Shown here one piece after another: positions 17,537 through 25,754 of a stretch of 64,000 nucleotides of DNA. The notes under the pieces are model-generated. The model searched no databases. It was not told where the DNA came from and saw nothing but the letters and a program-made list of their open reading frames with translations. Each line of letters begins with the position of its first letter. Position 1 is the first letter of the stretch. The stretch is taken from the NCBI GenBank assembly GCA_002424845.1, contig DILD01000028.1, positions 1 to 64,000 on the forward strand, read 5' to 3'. The position numbers and the translations under genes are program-made. The stretch is from Thiobacillus denitrificans. GTDB taxonomy: Bacteria; Pseudomonadota; Gammaproteobacteria; Burkholderiales; Thiobacillaceae.

Positions 17537-18484
17537 TCAGGCGTTGGGCGAATGGGGTGTGAAGATGCCGCGAACTAACGGCTGCGCTGTTGGTACTTCG
17601 GGCTGCAGGGTGATATGGCGGATGCCGTGGCGCGTGTCCAGGGCCTGACGCGCGGCGGCGAGGATGCCCGGCCAGTCGGCGAGGTTACTGATTTCCAGGT
17701 GGGCCGACAGGGCGATGGTGCCGGATGACAATGTCCATACGTGCAGGTCGTGCACCCTCAGCACGCCGTCAAGCTTTGCCAGGTCGTGGCCGACAGCATC
17801 GAGCCGGACATTGAGTGGTACGCCTTCCATCAGCACATGAATGACTTCGCGCAGCAGCCGCAGCGCCGACACCAGAATCAGCGCCGCCACGAGTAGCGAC
17901 AGCAGCGGGTCGATCGGGGTCCAGCCGGTGGTGACGATGACGATGCCGGCGGTGATCGCCGCCACCGAACCGAGCGCGTCGCCCAACACATGCAGCAGGG
18001 CGGCGCGTGTGTTAAGCGTCTGCTCGCCGCGATGCAGGATCCAGGCGACCATGAGGTTGATGGCGAGGCCGATGACGGCAACGCTAATGACGGTGCCGCC
18101 GGCAATGTCGCGCGGGGCGCCGATGCGCTCGATGGCTTCGCTCACGATGAAGCCGATCAGCACCAGCATCATGAGGCTGTTTAACAGTGCCGCCAGGACT
18201 TCGGCGCGCACCAGACCGTAGGAATGCAGCATGCTGGGCGGCCGTCGCGCCAGCCAGGCGGCAGCAGCGGCCAGACCCAATGCTGAACTGTCGGTGAGCA
18301 TGTGGGCGGCGTCAGCCAGCAGTGCGAGCGAGCCTGACCACCAGCCGGCCACGGCCTCGACCGTGGCGAAGGACAGCGTCAACAGCAGGGCGACCAGCAG
18401 GGTGCCGTTTTGAGTTGTGTGATGGTGGGCGTGGTCTGCCCCGTGGCCGGACGCAGCGCTGTGATCGTGTTTATGCGCGGCCAC
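17537..18484 (-). CDS. Cation diffusion facilitator family metal efflux protein (CzcD/ZitB-like)
   Basis: A 315-residue CDF transporter. A His-rich N-terminus (HKHDHSAASGHGADHAHHH) is followed by six hydrophobic helices. Site A residues are in ADAAHMLTDS (helix 2) and HVLGDALGS (helix 5), both with the HxxxD pattern typical of Zn2+/Co2+ exporters. A cytoplasmic ferredoxin-like domain ends with HDLHVWTLSSG. It exports divalent metals in exchange for protons. I set the start at the GTG at 18484, which overlaps the nagZ 3' end by 14 nt; longer frames to 18637 are shadows of nagZ. Confidence 0.88.
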   Translation of the reverse strand: MAAHKHDHSAASGHGADHAHHHTTQNGTLLVALLLTLSFATVEAVAGWWSGSLALLADAAHMLTDSSALGLAAAAAWLARRPPSMLHSYGLVRAEVLAALLNSLMMLVLIGFIVSEAIERIGAPRDIAGGTVISVAVIGLAINLMVAWILHRGEQTLNTRAALLHVLGDALGSVAAITAGIVIVTTGWTPIDPLLSLLVAALILVSALRLLREVIHVLMEGVPLNVRLDAVGHDLAKLDGVLRVHDLHVWTLSSGTIALSAHLEISNLADWPGILAAARQALDTRHGIRHITLQPEVPTAQPLVRGIFTPHSPNA

Positions 18485-19550
18485 AGTAATCGGTCGGGTC
18501 GGCCTGCAGGTTGAGGTCGGCGGAATCCTGTCCCAGCCCGGCGATATGGTGCAGCGCGTTGACATAGCGTGCTGATTCGCGCAACTGGAGCATCGTATGG
18601 GGGTGTGGATGCCCGTGCATGCGGGCAAGCCGCGCACGGGCAGGGGCAGGCCAGTCGACTTTCAGGTTTGCCAGCACCTCGTCGGCCAGATCGGGTCGAT
18701 TGCAGACCAACGCCATGTCGCATCCGGCGGTGAGCGCAGCGGCCACCCGTTGGACGATGCCACCTGCTATGGCGGCACCTTCCATGCACAGGTCATCGCT
18801 GAAAATCGTGCCGTCGAATTCCAGCTGATGGCGCAGGAGCTTTTGCAGCCAGACTTTGGAAAAACCGGCTGGCTGCTGGTCGACTTGGGGGTAAATCACG
18901 TGTGCGGGCATGATCGCAGCAAGTCCCGCCTCAATCATCAGACGGAAAGGCATCAGGTCGGCAATGGCGATGCTTGCCAGTGTGCGGTCATCGACCGGGA
19001 TGGCAACGTGCGAGTCTGCAACTACAAACCCGTGACCGGGGAAGTGCTTGCCACAGGCAGCCATGCCAGCGTCTTTCATGCCCAGCATCACGGCCTGTGC
19101 CAGCTGGAAAACGGCGTGGGGGTCGGCATGGAAGGAGCGGTCTCCGATGACTGATGAAGCGCCGTAATCCAGGTCGAGCACCGGCGCGAAGCTGAAATCG
19201 ATACCGTGTGCACGCAGTTCGCTTGCCAGTACAAAGCCGGATTCGCGCGCGAGATGCTTGGCCTGTTGGGGGTGCGCGTTCCATATTTCACCAAAAATAC
19301 GCATCGGTGGCAGGCGGGTAAAGCCATCCCGGAACCGCTGCACTCGTCCCCCCTCCTGGTCGACCCCGATCAGCAGGGGGGCGGATTTAAGGCCGTGAAT
19401 TTCGTCAGCCAACGCAGCCAGCTGGGCCGGGTCGCGGTAATTGCGGGAAAACAGGATGACGCCGCCAACGAGTGGGTGGGAGAGGCGGCGGCGGTCATCG
19501 TCAGTCAATTCGGTGCCCGCCACATCGAGCATCAAGGGGCCAAGCGTCAT
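18471..19550 (-). CDS. nagZ: Beta-N-acetylhexosaminidase
   Basis: A 359-residue glycoside hydrolase family 3 enzyme acting in peptidoglycan recycling. It cleaves N-acetylglucosamine from anhydro-muropeptides in the cytoplasm. The KHFPGHG loop carries the His general acid/base, and the nucleophile Asp lies in FSDDLCMEGA; GVDQEGGRVQRF is also typical. The ATG at 19550 overlaps acpS by 4 nt, so the frame extending to 19808 is not used. The recycling amidase ampD is elsewhere in the window (37.6-38.2 kb). Confidence 0.95.
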   Translation of the reverse strand: MTLGPLMLDVAGTELTDDDRRRLSHPLVGGVILFSRNYRDPAQLAALADEIHGLKSAPLLIGVDQEGGRVQRFRDGFTRLPPMRIFGEIWNAHPQQAKHLARESGFVLASELRAHGIDFSFAPVLDLDYGASSVIGDRSFHADPHAVFQLAQAVMLGMKDAGMAACGKHFPGHGFVVADSHVAIPVDDRTLASIAIADLMPFRLMIEAGLAAIMPAHVIYPQVDQQPAGFSKVWLQKLLRHQLEFDGTIFSDDLCMEGAAIAGGIVQRVAAALTAGCDMALVCNRPDLADEVLANLKVDWPAPARARLARMHGHPHPHTMLQLRESARYVNALHHIAGLGQDSADLNLQADPTDYCGRA

Positions 19551-19960
19551 GATGGGGCTTCCGGCTTGATTGTTGGGGGACTGGATCGTTCCAGCACGAC
19601 AAACGCCAGCACGAGGTCGCCCTCGTCCGACAGCGAAACATGATGCGCCGTGACGCCGCGTACCGCTAGCCAGGCATCCAGTTCTGGCGCGCATTGCAGG
19701 AAGGGTTTTCCCTGCTCGTCGCGTAGCACGGCAATATTGCCCAGCGTAACGGGAGGGCGCAGCCCGGTTCCTGCGGCTTTGGCAAAGGCTTCTTTGACAG
19801 CGAAGCATTTGGCCAGAAAGCGTGCCGGGTTGCGGCTGGCGTTATAGCCCGCGTGCTCGGCCGGGGCGAGGATGCGATCGACATAAGGCTTGCCAAAGCG
19901 CGCGAGGCCGTTGCGAATGCGCTCGGCGTCGAGCAGGTCAGTGCCGATACCGTGGATCAT
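19547..19960 (-). CDS. acpS: Holo-[acyl-carrier-protein] synthase
   Basis: A 137-residue phosphopantetheinyl transferase that moves the 4'-phosphopantetheine arm from CoA to acyl carrier protein. The Mg2+ ligands Asp8 (GIGTDLLD) and Glu57 (FAVKEAFAKA) are present. It overlaps both neighbours by 4 nt. In many betaproteobacteria acpS follows pdxJ; here a radical SAM gene takes that place. Confidence 0.94.
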   Translation of the reverse strand: MIHGIGTDLLDAERIRNGLARFGKPYVDRILAPAEHAGYNASRNPARFLAKCFAVKEAFAKAAGTGLRPPVTLGNIAVLRDEQGKPFLQCAPELDAWLAVRGVTAHHVSLSDEGDLVLAFVVLERSSPPTIKPEAPS

Positions 19961-20814
19961 GGCGACACTTTCACAGGTAAGCCAGCCGCCCGGATTTTGG
20001 CGGCGAAAGTTTCGAGCCAATCGGCGGGCAGCGCGCCCAGTCGGGGAGCCTGGGGCTGCATTGAAGGCCGCGCCAGGCCATACAGCAGTACTCCGCTTAC
20101 CGGAATGTTCTGTAGCCGGATGCGCTGCACTGCCTTCAGGTAAGCCGCCTGTTCTGCGTTGGATGGCGGATTGCCGTCCAGTGTGAACACACAGGTTTGC
20201 AACCAGGTCGGACATAGGTGAGCTGCCGTGTCCAAACGCTCGAACTGTTTTTCTGGCGAGATGCGAGTCTGGTTGATGATGTGCATGCCGCCGGCCGTTG
20301 CGCTGTCGAATTTGAACCAGATTTCGCCATTCAGGCGTGCCATCTTCCGGAGGCCGTCACGCACACGCGGACGATCAGCGAAGCTGCCGTTGGTGATCAG
20401 CACCAGCTTGATTTTCCCGTTCAGATCGAAGTCGGCCATCACCTGACCGATCAATTCGATGACCTGCGGAAATGCCTTGGCGCTGGTCGGTTCGCCGTTA
20501 CCCGACAACGCAATATCATTCAGTCGACGTGCACCTTCCGGAACGCGCCTTTGCATGAAATCGCCGTGGACGATATCGGCAAGCATCGTTCGGAGTTCGG
20601 CCTCAAGGTGTGCCAGATCAATTTCCGGGGCCGTCCCCCGCACCAGATCGGATACCTGGCAATATACGCACGCCCAGTTGCACGCGTTATTCGGGTTGAG
20701 GTTTATCCCCACTGATACGCCACCGGCGCGGCGAGACACGACGGGATAGACATACGTCATGTCTGCGCTATCGCGGTCGTGATCGATGGGGGTGAGCGGG
20801 CTGGTCCGAACCAT
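19957..20814 (-). CDS. Radical SAM protein of unknown function (COG0731-like)
   Basis: A 285-residue radical SAM protein. The cluster-binding motif is Cys45-x3-Cys49-x2-Cys52 (CNWACVYC). A GNGEPT motif (ALSGNGEPT) for SAM binding follows, then a strand with LVLITNGSFADRP. The sequence resembles the COG0731 group of uncharacterised Fe-S oxidoreductases, which also includes TYW1-like proteins, but it has no flavodoxin domain. It overlaps acpS by 4 nt and is the first gene of a radical SAM-acpS-nagZ-CDF unit. The substrate is not known to me. Confidence 0.82.
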   Translation of the reverse strand: MVRTSPLTPIDHDRDSADMTYVYPVVSRRAGGVSVGINLNPNNACNWACVYCQVSDLVRGTAPEIDLAHLEAELRTMLADIVHGDFMQRRVPEGARRLNDIALSGNGEPTSAKAFPQVIELIGQVMADFDLNGKIKLVLITNGSFADRPRVRDGLRKMARLNGEIWFKFDSATAGGMHIINQTRISPEKQFERLDTAAHLCPTWLQTCVFTLDGNPPSNAEQAAYLKAVQRIRLQNIPVSGVLLYGLARPSMQPQAPRLGALPADWLETFAAKIRAAGLPVKVSP

Positions 20815-20846
20815 CCGTGGATTTTCTCACCAAGTTGGGCCGGGCA

Positions 20847-20872
20847 ACAAAAAAACGCCCGGGTGGGCGTTT
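20847..20872 (-). terminator. Intrinsic terminator downstream of tRNA-Ser
   Basis: On the minus strand AAACGCCC (20872-20865) and GGGCGTTT (20860-20853) form an 8-bp stem with a 4-nt loop, followed by a run of T. It lies between tRNA-Ser and the radical SAM gene. The remaining 20873-20972 holds no gene that I can see. Confidence 0.8.
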
Positions 20873-20972
20873 CGAATACTGATTGGCGGGGCGGGGAGGT
20901 TCGCTCCCCGAGGCCGCCCGATTCAGGTTTTAGCTCAACGGGTTGCGCCCGTATCGCTGAAACCAGATTATC

Positions 20973-21062
20973 TGGCGGAGGCGGTGAGATTCGAACTCAC
21001 GGATGGCTTGCACCATCGCCGGTTTTCAAGACCGGTGCCTTAAACCGCTCGGCCACACCTCC
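20973..21062 (-). tRNA. tRNA-Ser (TGA)
   Basis: A class II tRNA of 90 nt. The acceptor is GGAGGTG/CGCCTCC, the anticodon loop CTTGAAA reads TGA, and the long variable arm is CGATGGTGCAAGCCATCG. The T-loop is GTTCGAATC and CCA is encoded at 20973-20975. A TACAAT -10 box lies a few nt upstream (21070-21075), without a clear -35. The stretch 21076-21261 holds no gene I can support; it may contain the promoter of the following plus-strand gene. Confidence 0.95.
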
Positions 21063-21261
21063 ACGGCGCGCATTGTAGCGGTTGCGGCCAGATTTGTGCG
21101 GCTGGGGGCGGGTCATCTGGTGGCAGGGGGGTAAGGGCAAGCCATTAAAGTGAGGCTCAGCCAGCTTGATCAGATTTCACGCTCATCGGGGCACTGGCGC
21201 AAATGGCGCTGTTCAGCGAATATACACGGCATGCCGAACCAGACATCACGATCTGATTGAA

Positions 21262-22749
21262 ATGCTAACCCTGCTTACTCGTCGCCTGACGGGCGTTTCG
21301 GGCTCACCGTTTGTTTCAGTCAAAGCCACCGAAAAGTGGCTGAAGAGCCTGCCCTCGGAAACAGACTACGATGCCCATCATGCCCTGGTTGAAGGCTTGG
21401 AGCGCTTCAATGCCGAGAATGAGGCGGCCACGCTCAAGCGGATGCAGTCTCTCATCCTGATTGAAGAAGCCGGACTGCCCCTGCAGAACCGCATCGTTAA
21501 TCAATATGTGCGCAATCAGGCTTCATTTCGCCAGGCGCGCCAAACTCTGTGGCGTGAATCCCGAAGTTTCTGGTCATTGCTGGCAGATGCCTGGCTCGCA
21601 ATGCTTAAACAGGCTTATCGCACTGCCGACAGCGCGGAACTCAGACCGCGTGCAGCAGAAATCGCCATACGGGCACTTCGTTATGCGGGGTTGGCCATGC
21701 GATGGGATTTTCATCAGGTCCGTAGCCCGTCAGGATCGGCCTGGCGGCGCGTTCACAAGATATACCGGTTGGTTGAGAACGATGGGTATTCTGTGAAGGA
21801 AGTGCCGGTCGATGGCCACCTCAGCCACTGCGCTCGCGAATATTCATTGATTGTCATGATGGGGCTGGTGTCTCCACTGGGTTATCGCCCCGAGCAAATC
21901 GAATCCATTGCGCATCTTCTCGAGGGGTATTCATCTTTGCCTTTGCCGGCAGCCGTGCCGCGACGTTATACCCACACGCACGTGGTTGATCTTTCCCTGG
22001 CTGAAGGGGCGAGCGTGATCGATTCAACGCTGGTGCAAGGCAGTCGCCTGCGTTATCTCGCCCTGCAGTCAATGGTCGATTATCTGAAGTCGCTTGATCA
22101 ATCGACTGCAGACGCGGCAGCTGTCAGTCTCGGTCGACAGGTGGCCAGTCTGATCGAGCGGGGCGGCATCCGGCGTAATCGTCCCCGTACACAGTGCATT
22201 GGAAGTGCCTGGGTGACTGGGGGGGTGGATAACATTCTGGCTGTGCTGGCGCATCCGGATGCCTCCGATGACCGATTGTCACTTGAGCCATGGATGCTTC
22301 GCGACGAGAGCGTCGAGGGCATGGGGCTGATTCCACCCGAGTCCAAGCAGCTGCCATATGGCAGTTTATTGGCGGTCACGCTGAGTCCGGCAGAAGGTGT
22401 TTGGCAATTGCTGGCAGCGCGCTGGAACCGCAAGGAGAACGGTCAGAATCTGGTGGGCGCCGAGTGTTTGTCCCGTCATCCCAAACGGGTGGAAATCTAT
22501 TCAGAAAACGAGTCGGGTGAGGCACAGAACAGGGTCTGGGCGGCATTTTTGCCGATGGCTCATGCAGAATACGGCACGAGCAACCTGCTTTTACCGAAAA
22601 CGCATTATTGCCTGGGGGCCTCAGTGACGTTGCGCGATGGCGACGTGATTTATCGTCTGTGCCTGGGCGAGGTGTATGAGACCCACGAAAACTGGCTGCG
22701 TGTCGGGATGGATGTGGTCGAACGGAGGCTTCTGACGGCGCCCGTATGA
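21262..22749 (+). CDS. Conserved hypothetical protein, 495 residues
   Basis: I do not recognise this protein. It begins MLTLLTRRLTG and is largely helical to about residue 260, with no signal peptide or membrane helix. The C-terminal 150 residues look beta-rich (SLLAVTLSPAEGVWQLLAARW, then ECLSRHPKRVEIY). That part loosely resembles a PilZ-like barrel, but no complete RxxxR...DxSxxG motif is present. I prefer the ATG at 21262 to the frame's first ATG at 21166, whose N-terminus (HRGTGANGAVQ) looks non-coding. It stands alone between tRNA-Ser and the Nudix gene. Confidence 0.7.
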   Translation: MLTLLTRRLTGVSGSPFVSVKATEKWLKSLPSETDYDAHHALVEGLERFNAENEAATLKRMQSLILIEEAGLPLQNRIVNQYVRNQASFRQARQTLWRESRSFWSLLADAWLAMLKQAYRTADSAELRPRAAEIAIRALRYAGLAMRWDFHQVRSPSGSAWRRVHKIYRLVENDGYSVKEVPVDGHLSHCAREYSLIVMMGLVSPLGYRPEQIESIAHLLEGYSSLPLPAAVPRRYTHTHVVDLSLAEGASVIDSTLVQGSRLRYLALQSMVDYLKSLDQSTADAAAVSLGRQVASLIERGGIRRNRPRTQCIGSAWVTGGVDNILAVLAHPDASDDRLSLEPWMLRDESVEGMGLIPPESKQLPYGSLLAVTLSPAEGVWQLLAARWNRKENGQNLVGAECLSRHPKRVEIYSENESGEAQNRVWAAFLPMAHAEYGTSNLLLPKTHYCLGASVTLRDGDVIYRLCLGEVYETHENWLRVGMDVVERRLLTAPV

Positions 22750-22780
22750 AGCGCTCCCGTCAGATTGGCTAAACGGACAT

Positions 22781-23314
22781 TTAGCGGCTGCGAATGTCGC
22801 CGAAGTGAAAATCGAATGAACCGGCTCGCCGGTCGCTGAAGTACTGTTTCAATGTGGCATGTACGGTGCGGAAGGCAATATCGTCCCAGGGAATCTCGGC
22901 TTCGGTGAACAGTTTTGCTTCAAGCGACTCGATGCCGGGCTGAAAGTCCAGGTCAAGCAGGCGGGCGCGGAACATGAAATACACCTGATTGATGTGCGGG
23001 AGGTTGAACAGCGTGTACAGGCCTCCGATCTCGATACGTGCCCCGGCTTCTTCCCAGGTTTCGCGGGCCGCACCTTCAAGCGTGGTTTCACCGTTTTCCA
23101 TGAATCCGGCGGGCAGGGTCCACAGGCCGTACTTGGGCTCGATGGCGCGACGGCACAGCAGTACCTTGTCTTCCCACTCCGGAATGCAACCGACCACCAT
23201 TTTGGGATTCTGGTAGTGGATCGTGCCGCAGTCAGGGCAGATGTGGCGTGGCAAATGATCGCCATCAGGCACGCGTATTACCACGGTGCTGCCGCATTCG
23301 CTGCAAAAATTCAT
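22781..23314 (-). CDS. Nudix hydrolase with N-terminal zinc ribbon
   Basis: A 177-residue protein. A zinc ribbon with Cys4, Cys7, Cys26 and Cys29 precedes a Nudix domain. The Nudix box is complete, with Gly70, Glu76 and the catalytic core RETWEEAG at 84-91. The layout resembles NudC-like NADH pyrophosphatases, but the protein is much shorter than NudC, so its nucleotide substrate is uncertain. The ATG at 23314 places the zinc ribbon at the N-terminus; a longer frame to 23740 overlaps the divergent ATPase gene. The 127 nt up to that gene should hold both promoters. Confidence 0.88.
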   Translation of the reverse strand: MNFCSECGSTVVIRVPDGDHLPRHICPDCGTIHYQNPKMVVGCIPEWEDKVLLCRRAIEPKYGLWTLPAGFMENGETTLEGAARETWEEAGARIEIGGLYTLFNLPHINQVYFMFRARLLDLDFQPGIESLEAKLFTEAEIPWDDIAFRTVHATLKQYFSDRRAGSFDFHFGDIRSR

Positions 23315-23441
23315 GCTGCATCCATTTCGATTCCCAGTGTGGGCACGGTAACAAAATCTCCCCACATCAAGCAAGGGCGGAACTGGAATGCGTGTGCGCG
23401 AGCGATTATCATTCGAAATCCTCCCGTTGTTTTGATCGACC

Positions 23442-24485
23442 ATGCGTCCCTCCCATATAGAAATCATTCTCGACCGTGAATTTGAAAGCGCTGCCGATGG
23501 CCACCATACGCCGGTCATGCTGTGGGGGCCGCCGGGCGTAGGCAAGTCGCAGATCGTTGCCAAGATCGCGCAGCAACGCAGCGTGCCACTGATCGACATC
23601 CGTCTGTCGCAAATGGAGCCGACCGATCTGCGCGGCATCCCCTTTCGAAACGGCCAATTGGTCGAATGGTCGATTCCGTCTGTGCTGCCCGATGCCGAGC
23701 GCCACGGCCCGGCTGGCATCCTGTTTCTGGATGAGATCACTTCGGCGCCGCCGAGCGTATCGGCCGCCGCTTATCAACTGATCCTGGATCGCCGGCTTGG
23801 CGAGTACAAAGTGCCTGACGACTGGGTGATTTTTGCAGCGGGCAACCGCCAGGGCGACCGGGGGGTGACCTATGCGATGCCGGCACCGCTGGCCAATCGC
23901 TTTACCCACTATGAGGTTGAGGTCAATCTGGACGATTGGGTGGACTGGGCGAACAGCGAGGAGATCGATCCGCGCGTGATCGCTTTTCTGCGTTTTCGCC
24001 CCGATCTCTTGTTCAGCTTCGACCCCGCGCACACGCCGATTGCCTTCCCCAGTCCGCGTTCATGGGAATATGCCCATCGTGCGTTACAGAAATTCGACCA
24101 GACCGATCTGCTGGCCGATGCGTTGGTGGCCTGCGTGGGCCAGTCGGCCGGGCTGGAGCTGAAAACCTTTGTCGACAACATGGCGCAGATGCCCGACATC
24201 GACGCCATCATCGCCGGCAAAGTAGCTGAGGTGCCGGAAGGGATCGATCTTCAGTATGGCGTGGCCGCTGCACTGGTGCGTAAAGCCATGCAGGCAGCCG
24301 ATAATGGCGATCCAGCTATGGTCTACAGCAACATCCTCAAATATGCACAGCGGTTTCCACAGCGTGAAATGGGTGTGATGCTGGTGTCCGATCTGCACCG
24401 TGCGGTGGGTCGCCCGCTGTTCGCCGTGCCAGCATTTGCCGAGTGGGCCAACAGCATTACCGATCTCGTTCTATACGAGCATTAA
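23442..24485 (+). CDS. MoxR-family AAA+ ATPase
   Basis: A 347-residue AAA+ ATPase. Walker A is GPPGVGKS at 29-36 and Walker B GILFLDEI is at about 92-99. The ATP-sensor region is AAGNRQGD, followed by ANRFTHYEV. MoxR-type ATPases work with von Willebrand A (VWA) proteins as chaperones that mature metalloenzymes or insert cofactors; CbbQ/CbbO and NorQ/NorD are known examples. Here the VWA partner begins 8 nt after the stop. The client is not evident from neighbours. The next genes are the VWA gene and hslO. Confidence 0.9.
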   Translation: MRPSHIEIILDREFESAADGHHTPVMLWGPPGVGKSQIVAKIAQQRSVPLIDIRLSQMEPTDLRGIPFRNGQLVEWSIPSVLPDAERHGPAGILFLDEITSAPPSVSAAAYQLILDRRLGEYKVPDDWVIFAAGNRQGDRGVTYAMPAPLANRFTHYEVEVNLDDWVDWANSEEIDPRVIAFLRFRPDLLFSFDPAHTPIAFPSPRSWEYAHRALQKFDQTDLLADALVACVGQSAGLELKTFVDNMAQMPDIDAIIAGKVAEVPEGIDLQYGVAAALVRKAMQAADNGDPAMVYSNILKYAQRFPQREMGVMLVSDLHRAVGRPLFAVPAFAEWANSITDLVLYEH

Positions 24486-24492
24486 TCGATTT

Positions 24493-25749
24493 ATGGCCGA
24501 CCAGCCTGACGCCGCACTGCAGCCGATTCTGACCAAACTCGCCGCAGCGCGTACCCGCCTCATCATGGAGCGCCCCTTTCTCGGCGCACTGGTGATGCAC
24601 CTGCCGTTGAAGCCCGGCGGCGACTGGTGCACCACCACCGGCACCGACGCGCAGGCCTTCTATTTCAATCCAAAATTCGTCGAAAATCTCTCGCTGGCGC
24701 AGACGCAGTTCGTGCTGGCGCACGAAGCGATGCATTGCGCGATGGGGCATCCCCACCGCCGCAACCATCGGGTGAAACGACGCTGGGACGTGGCCTGTGA
24801 TCACGCGGTCAACCTGATCCTGATCGAGGAAGGCCTGAAGCCCCCGTTGCATGGCATTCTTGCCGACCAGAACTTCATGACGCTGTCTGCCGAGGAAATC
24901 TACCCGCTGATTCCCGAGGACACTCCGGAAGAGTCCTTCGACCAGCACCTGTTCGACAATGACAATGAATCGGGTGCCAGCCCCGACGAGAACGAGCGCC
25001 AGGACGATCCGGATGCCGGCGACTCGGGCGGCCAGGGCAAGGAAGGCCAGAGCCAGGCCGAGGAGCAGCAGGGCAGCGGCAGCCAGGCTTCGCAAAAGCC
25101 GAACGAACTGTCGCCCAGCGAGCGCGAGGAACTCGCCGAACAATGGAAGAACCGTCTTGCTGCCGCGGCGCAGGCCGCGCGCCAAGCCGGCAAGCTGTCG
25201 CAGTCGATGATGCGCTGGGTCGACAGCCTGCTGGCACCCAGCCTGCCGTGGCGTGCGTTGCTGGCGCGGTTCTTCGCAGTCAACCAGCGTGACGATTATT
25301 CGTGGCGCCGCCCGTCGCGGCGCGAAGGCGATGCGCTGCTGCCGCGCCTGTCGAGCGAGGGCATCGAGGTGGTGGCGGCAATCGATACCAGCGGCTCGAT
25401 CAGCGACGACGAACTGCGCGAATTCGTCACCGAACTTGATGCATTGAAAGGCCAGGTGCGCGCCCGGGTCACCCTGCTGGCCTGCGACAACCACGTTGCC
25501 GAAGCAGCGCCATGGGAGTTCGAGCCGTGGGATGCCATGCAGCTGCCGGCCGAGATATCGGGCGGTGGCGGCACCGATTTCCGCCCGGTGTTCGACTGGG
25601 TCGAACATGAAAACCGCAGCCCCAATATGCTGGTGTATTTCACCGATGCCGAGGGCGACTTCCCCAAGGTGCCGCCGAATTATCCGGTGATCTGGCTGGT
25701 CAAGGGCAAGGGTGCGGTGCCTTGGGGCGAGCGGGTACAGCTAAATTGA
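24493..25749 (+). CDS. VWA-like protein with N-terminal metallopeptidase-like domain (DUF2201 type)
   Basis: A 418-residue partner of the preceding ATPase. The N-terminal part carries HEAMH at 77-81 (VLAHEAMHCAMGH), a zinc-peptidase-like motif. A Gln/Glu/Asp/Ser-rich linker spans about 150-215. The C-terminal VWA-like domain has the MIDAS motif DTSGS at 298-302 and GGGGTDFRPVFDW near its end. This domain order matches the DUF2201 family, usually encoded beside MoxR ATPases. Whether HEAMH is catalytic is not known. The ATG at 24493 is preferred because the frame start at 24400 lies inside the ATPase gene. Confidence 0.87.
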   Translation: MADQPDAALQPILTKLAAARTRLIMERPFLGALVMHLPLKPGGDWCTTTGTDAQAFYFNPKFVENLSLAQTQFVLAHEAMHCAMGHPHRRNHRVKRRWDVACDHAVNLILIEEGLKPPLHGILADQNFMTLSAEEIYPLIPEDTPEESFDQHLFDNDNESGASPDENERQDDPDAGDSGGQGKEGQSQAEEQQGSGSQASQKPNELSPSEREELAEQWKNRLAAAAQAARQAGKLSQSMMRWVDSLLAPSLPWRALLARFFAVNQRDDYSWRRPSRREGDALLPRLSSEGIEVVAAIDTSGSISDDELREFVTELDALKGQVRARVTLLACDNHVAEAAPWEFEPWDAMQLPAEISGGGGTDFRPVFDWVEHENRSPNMLVYFTDAEGDFPKVPPNYPVIWLVKGKGAVPWGERVQLN

Positions 25750-25754
25750 GCACA

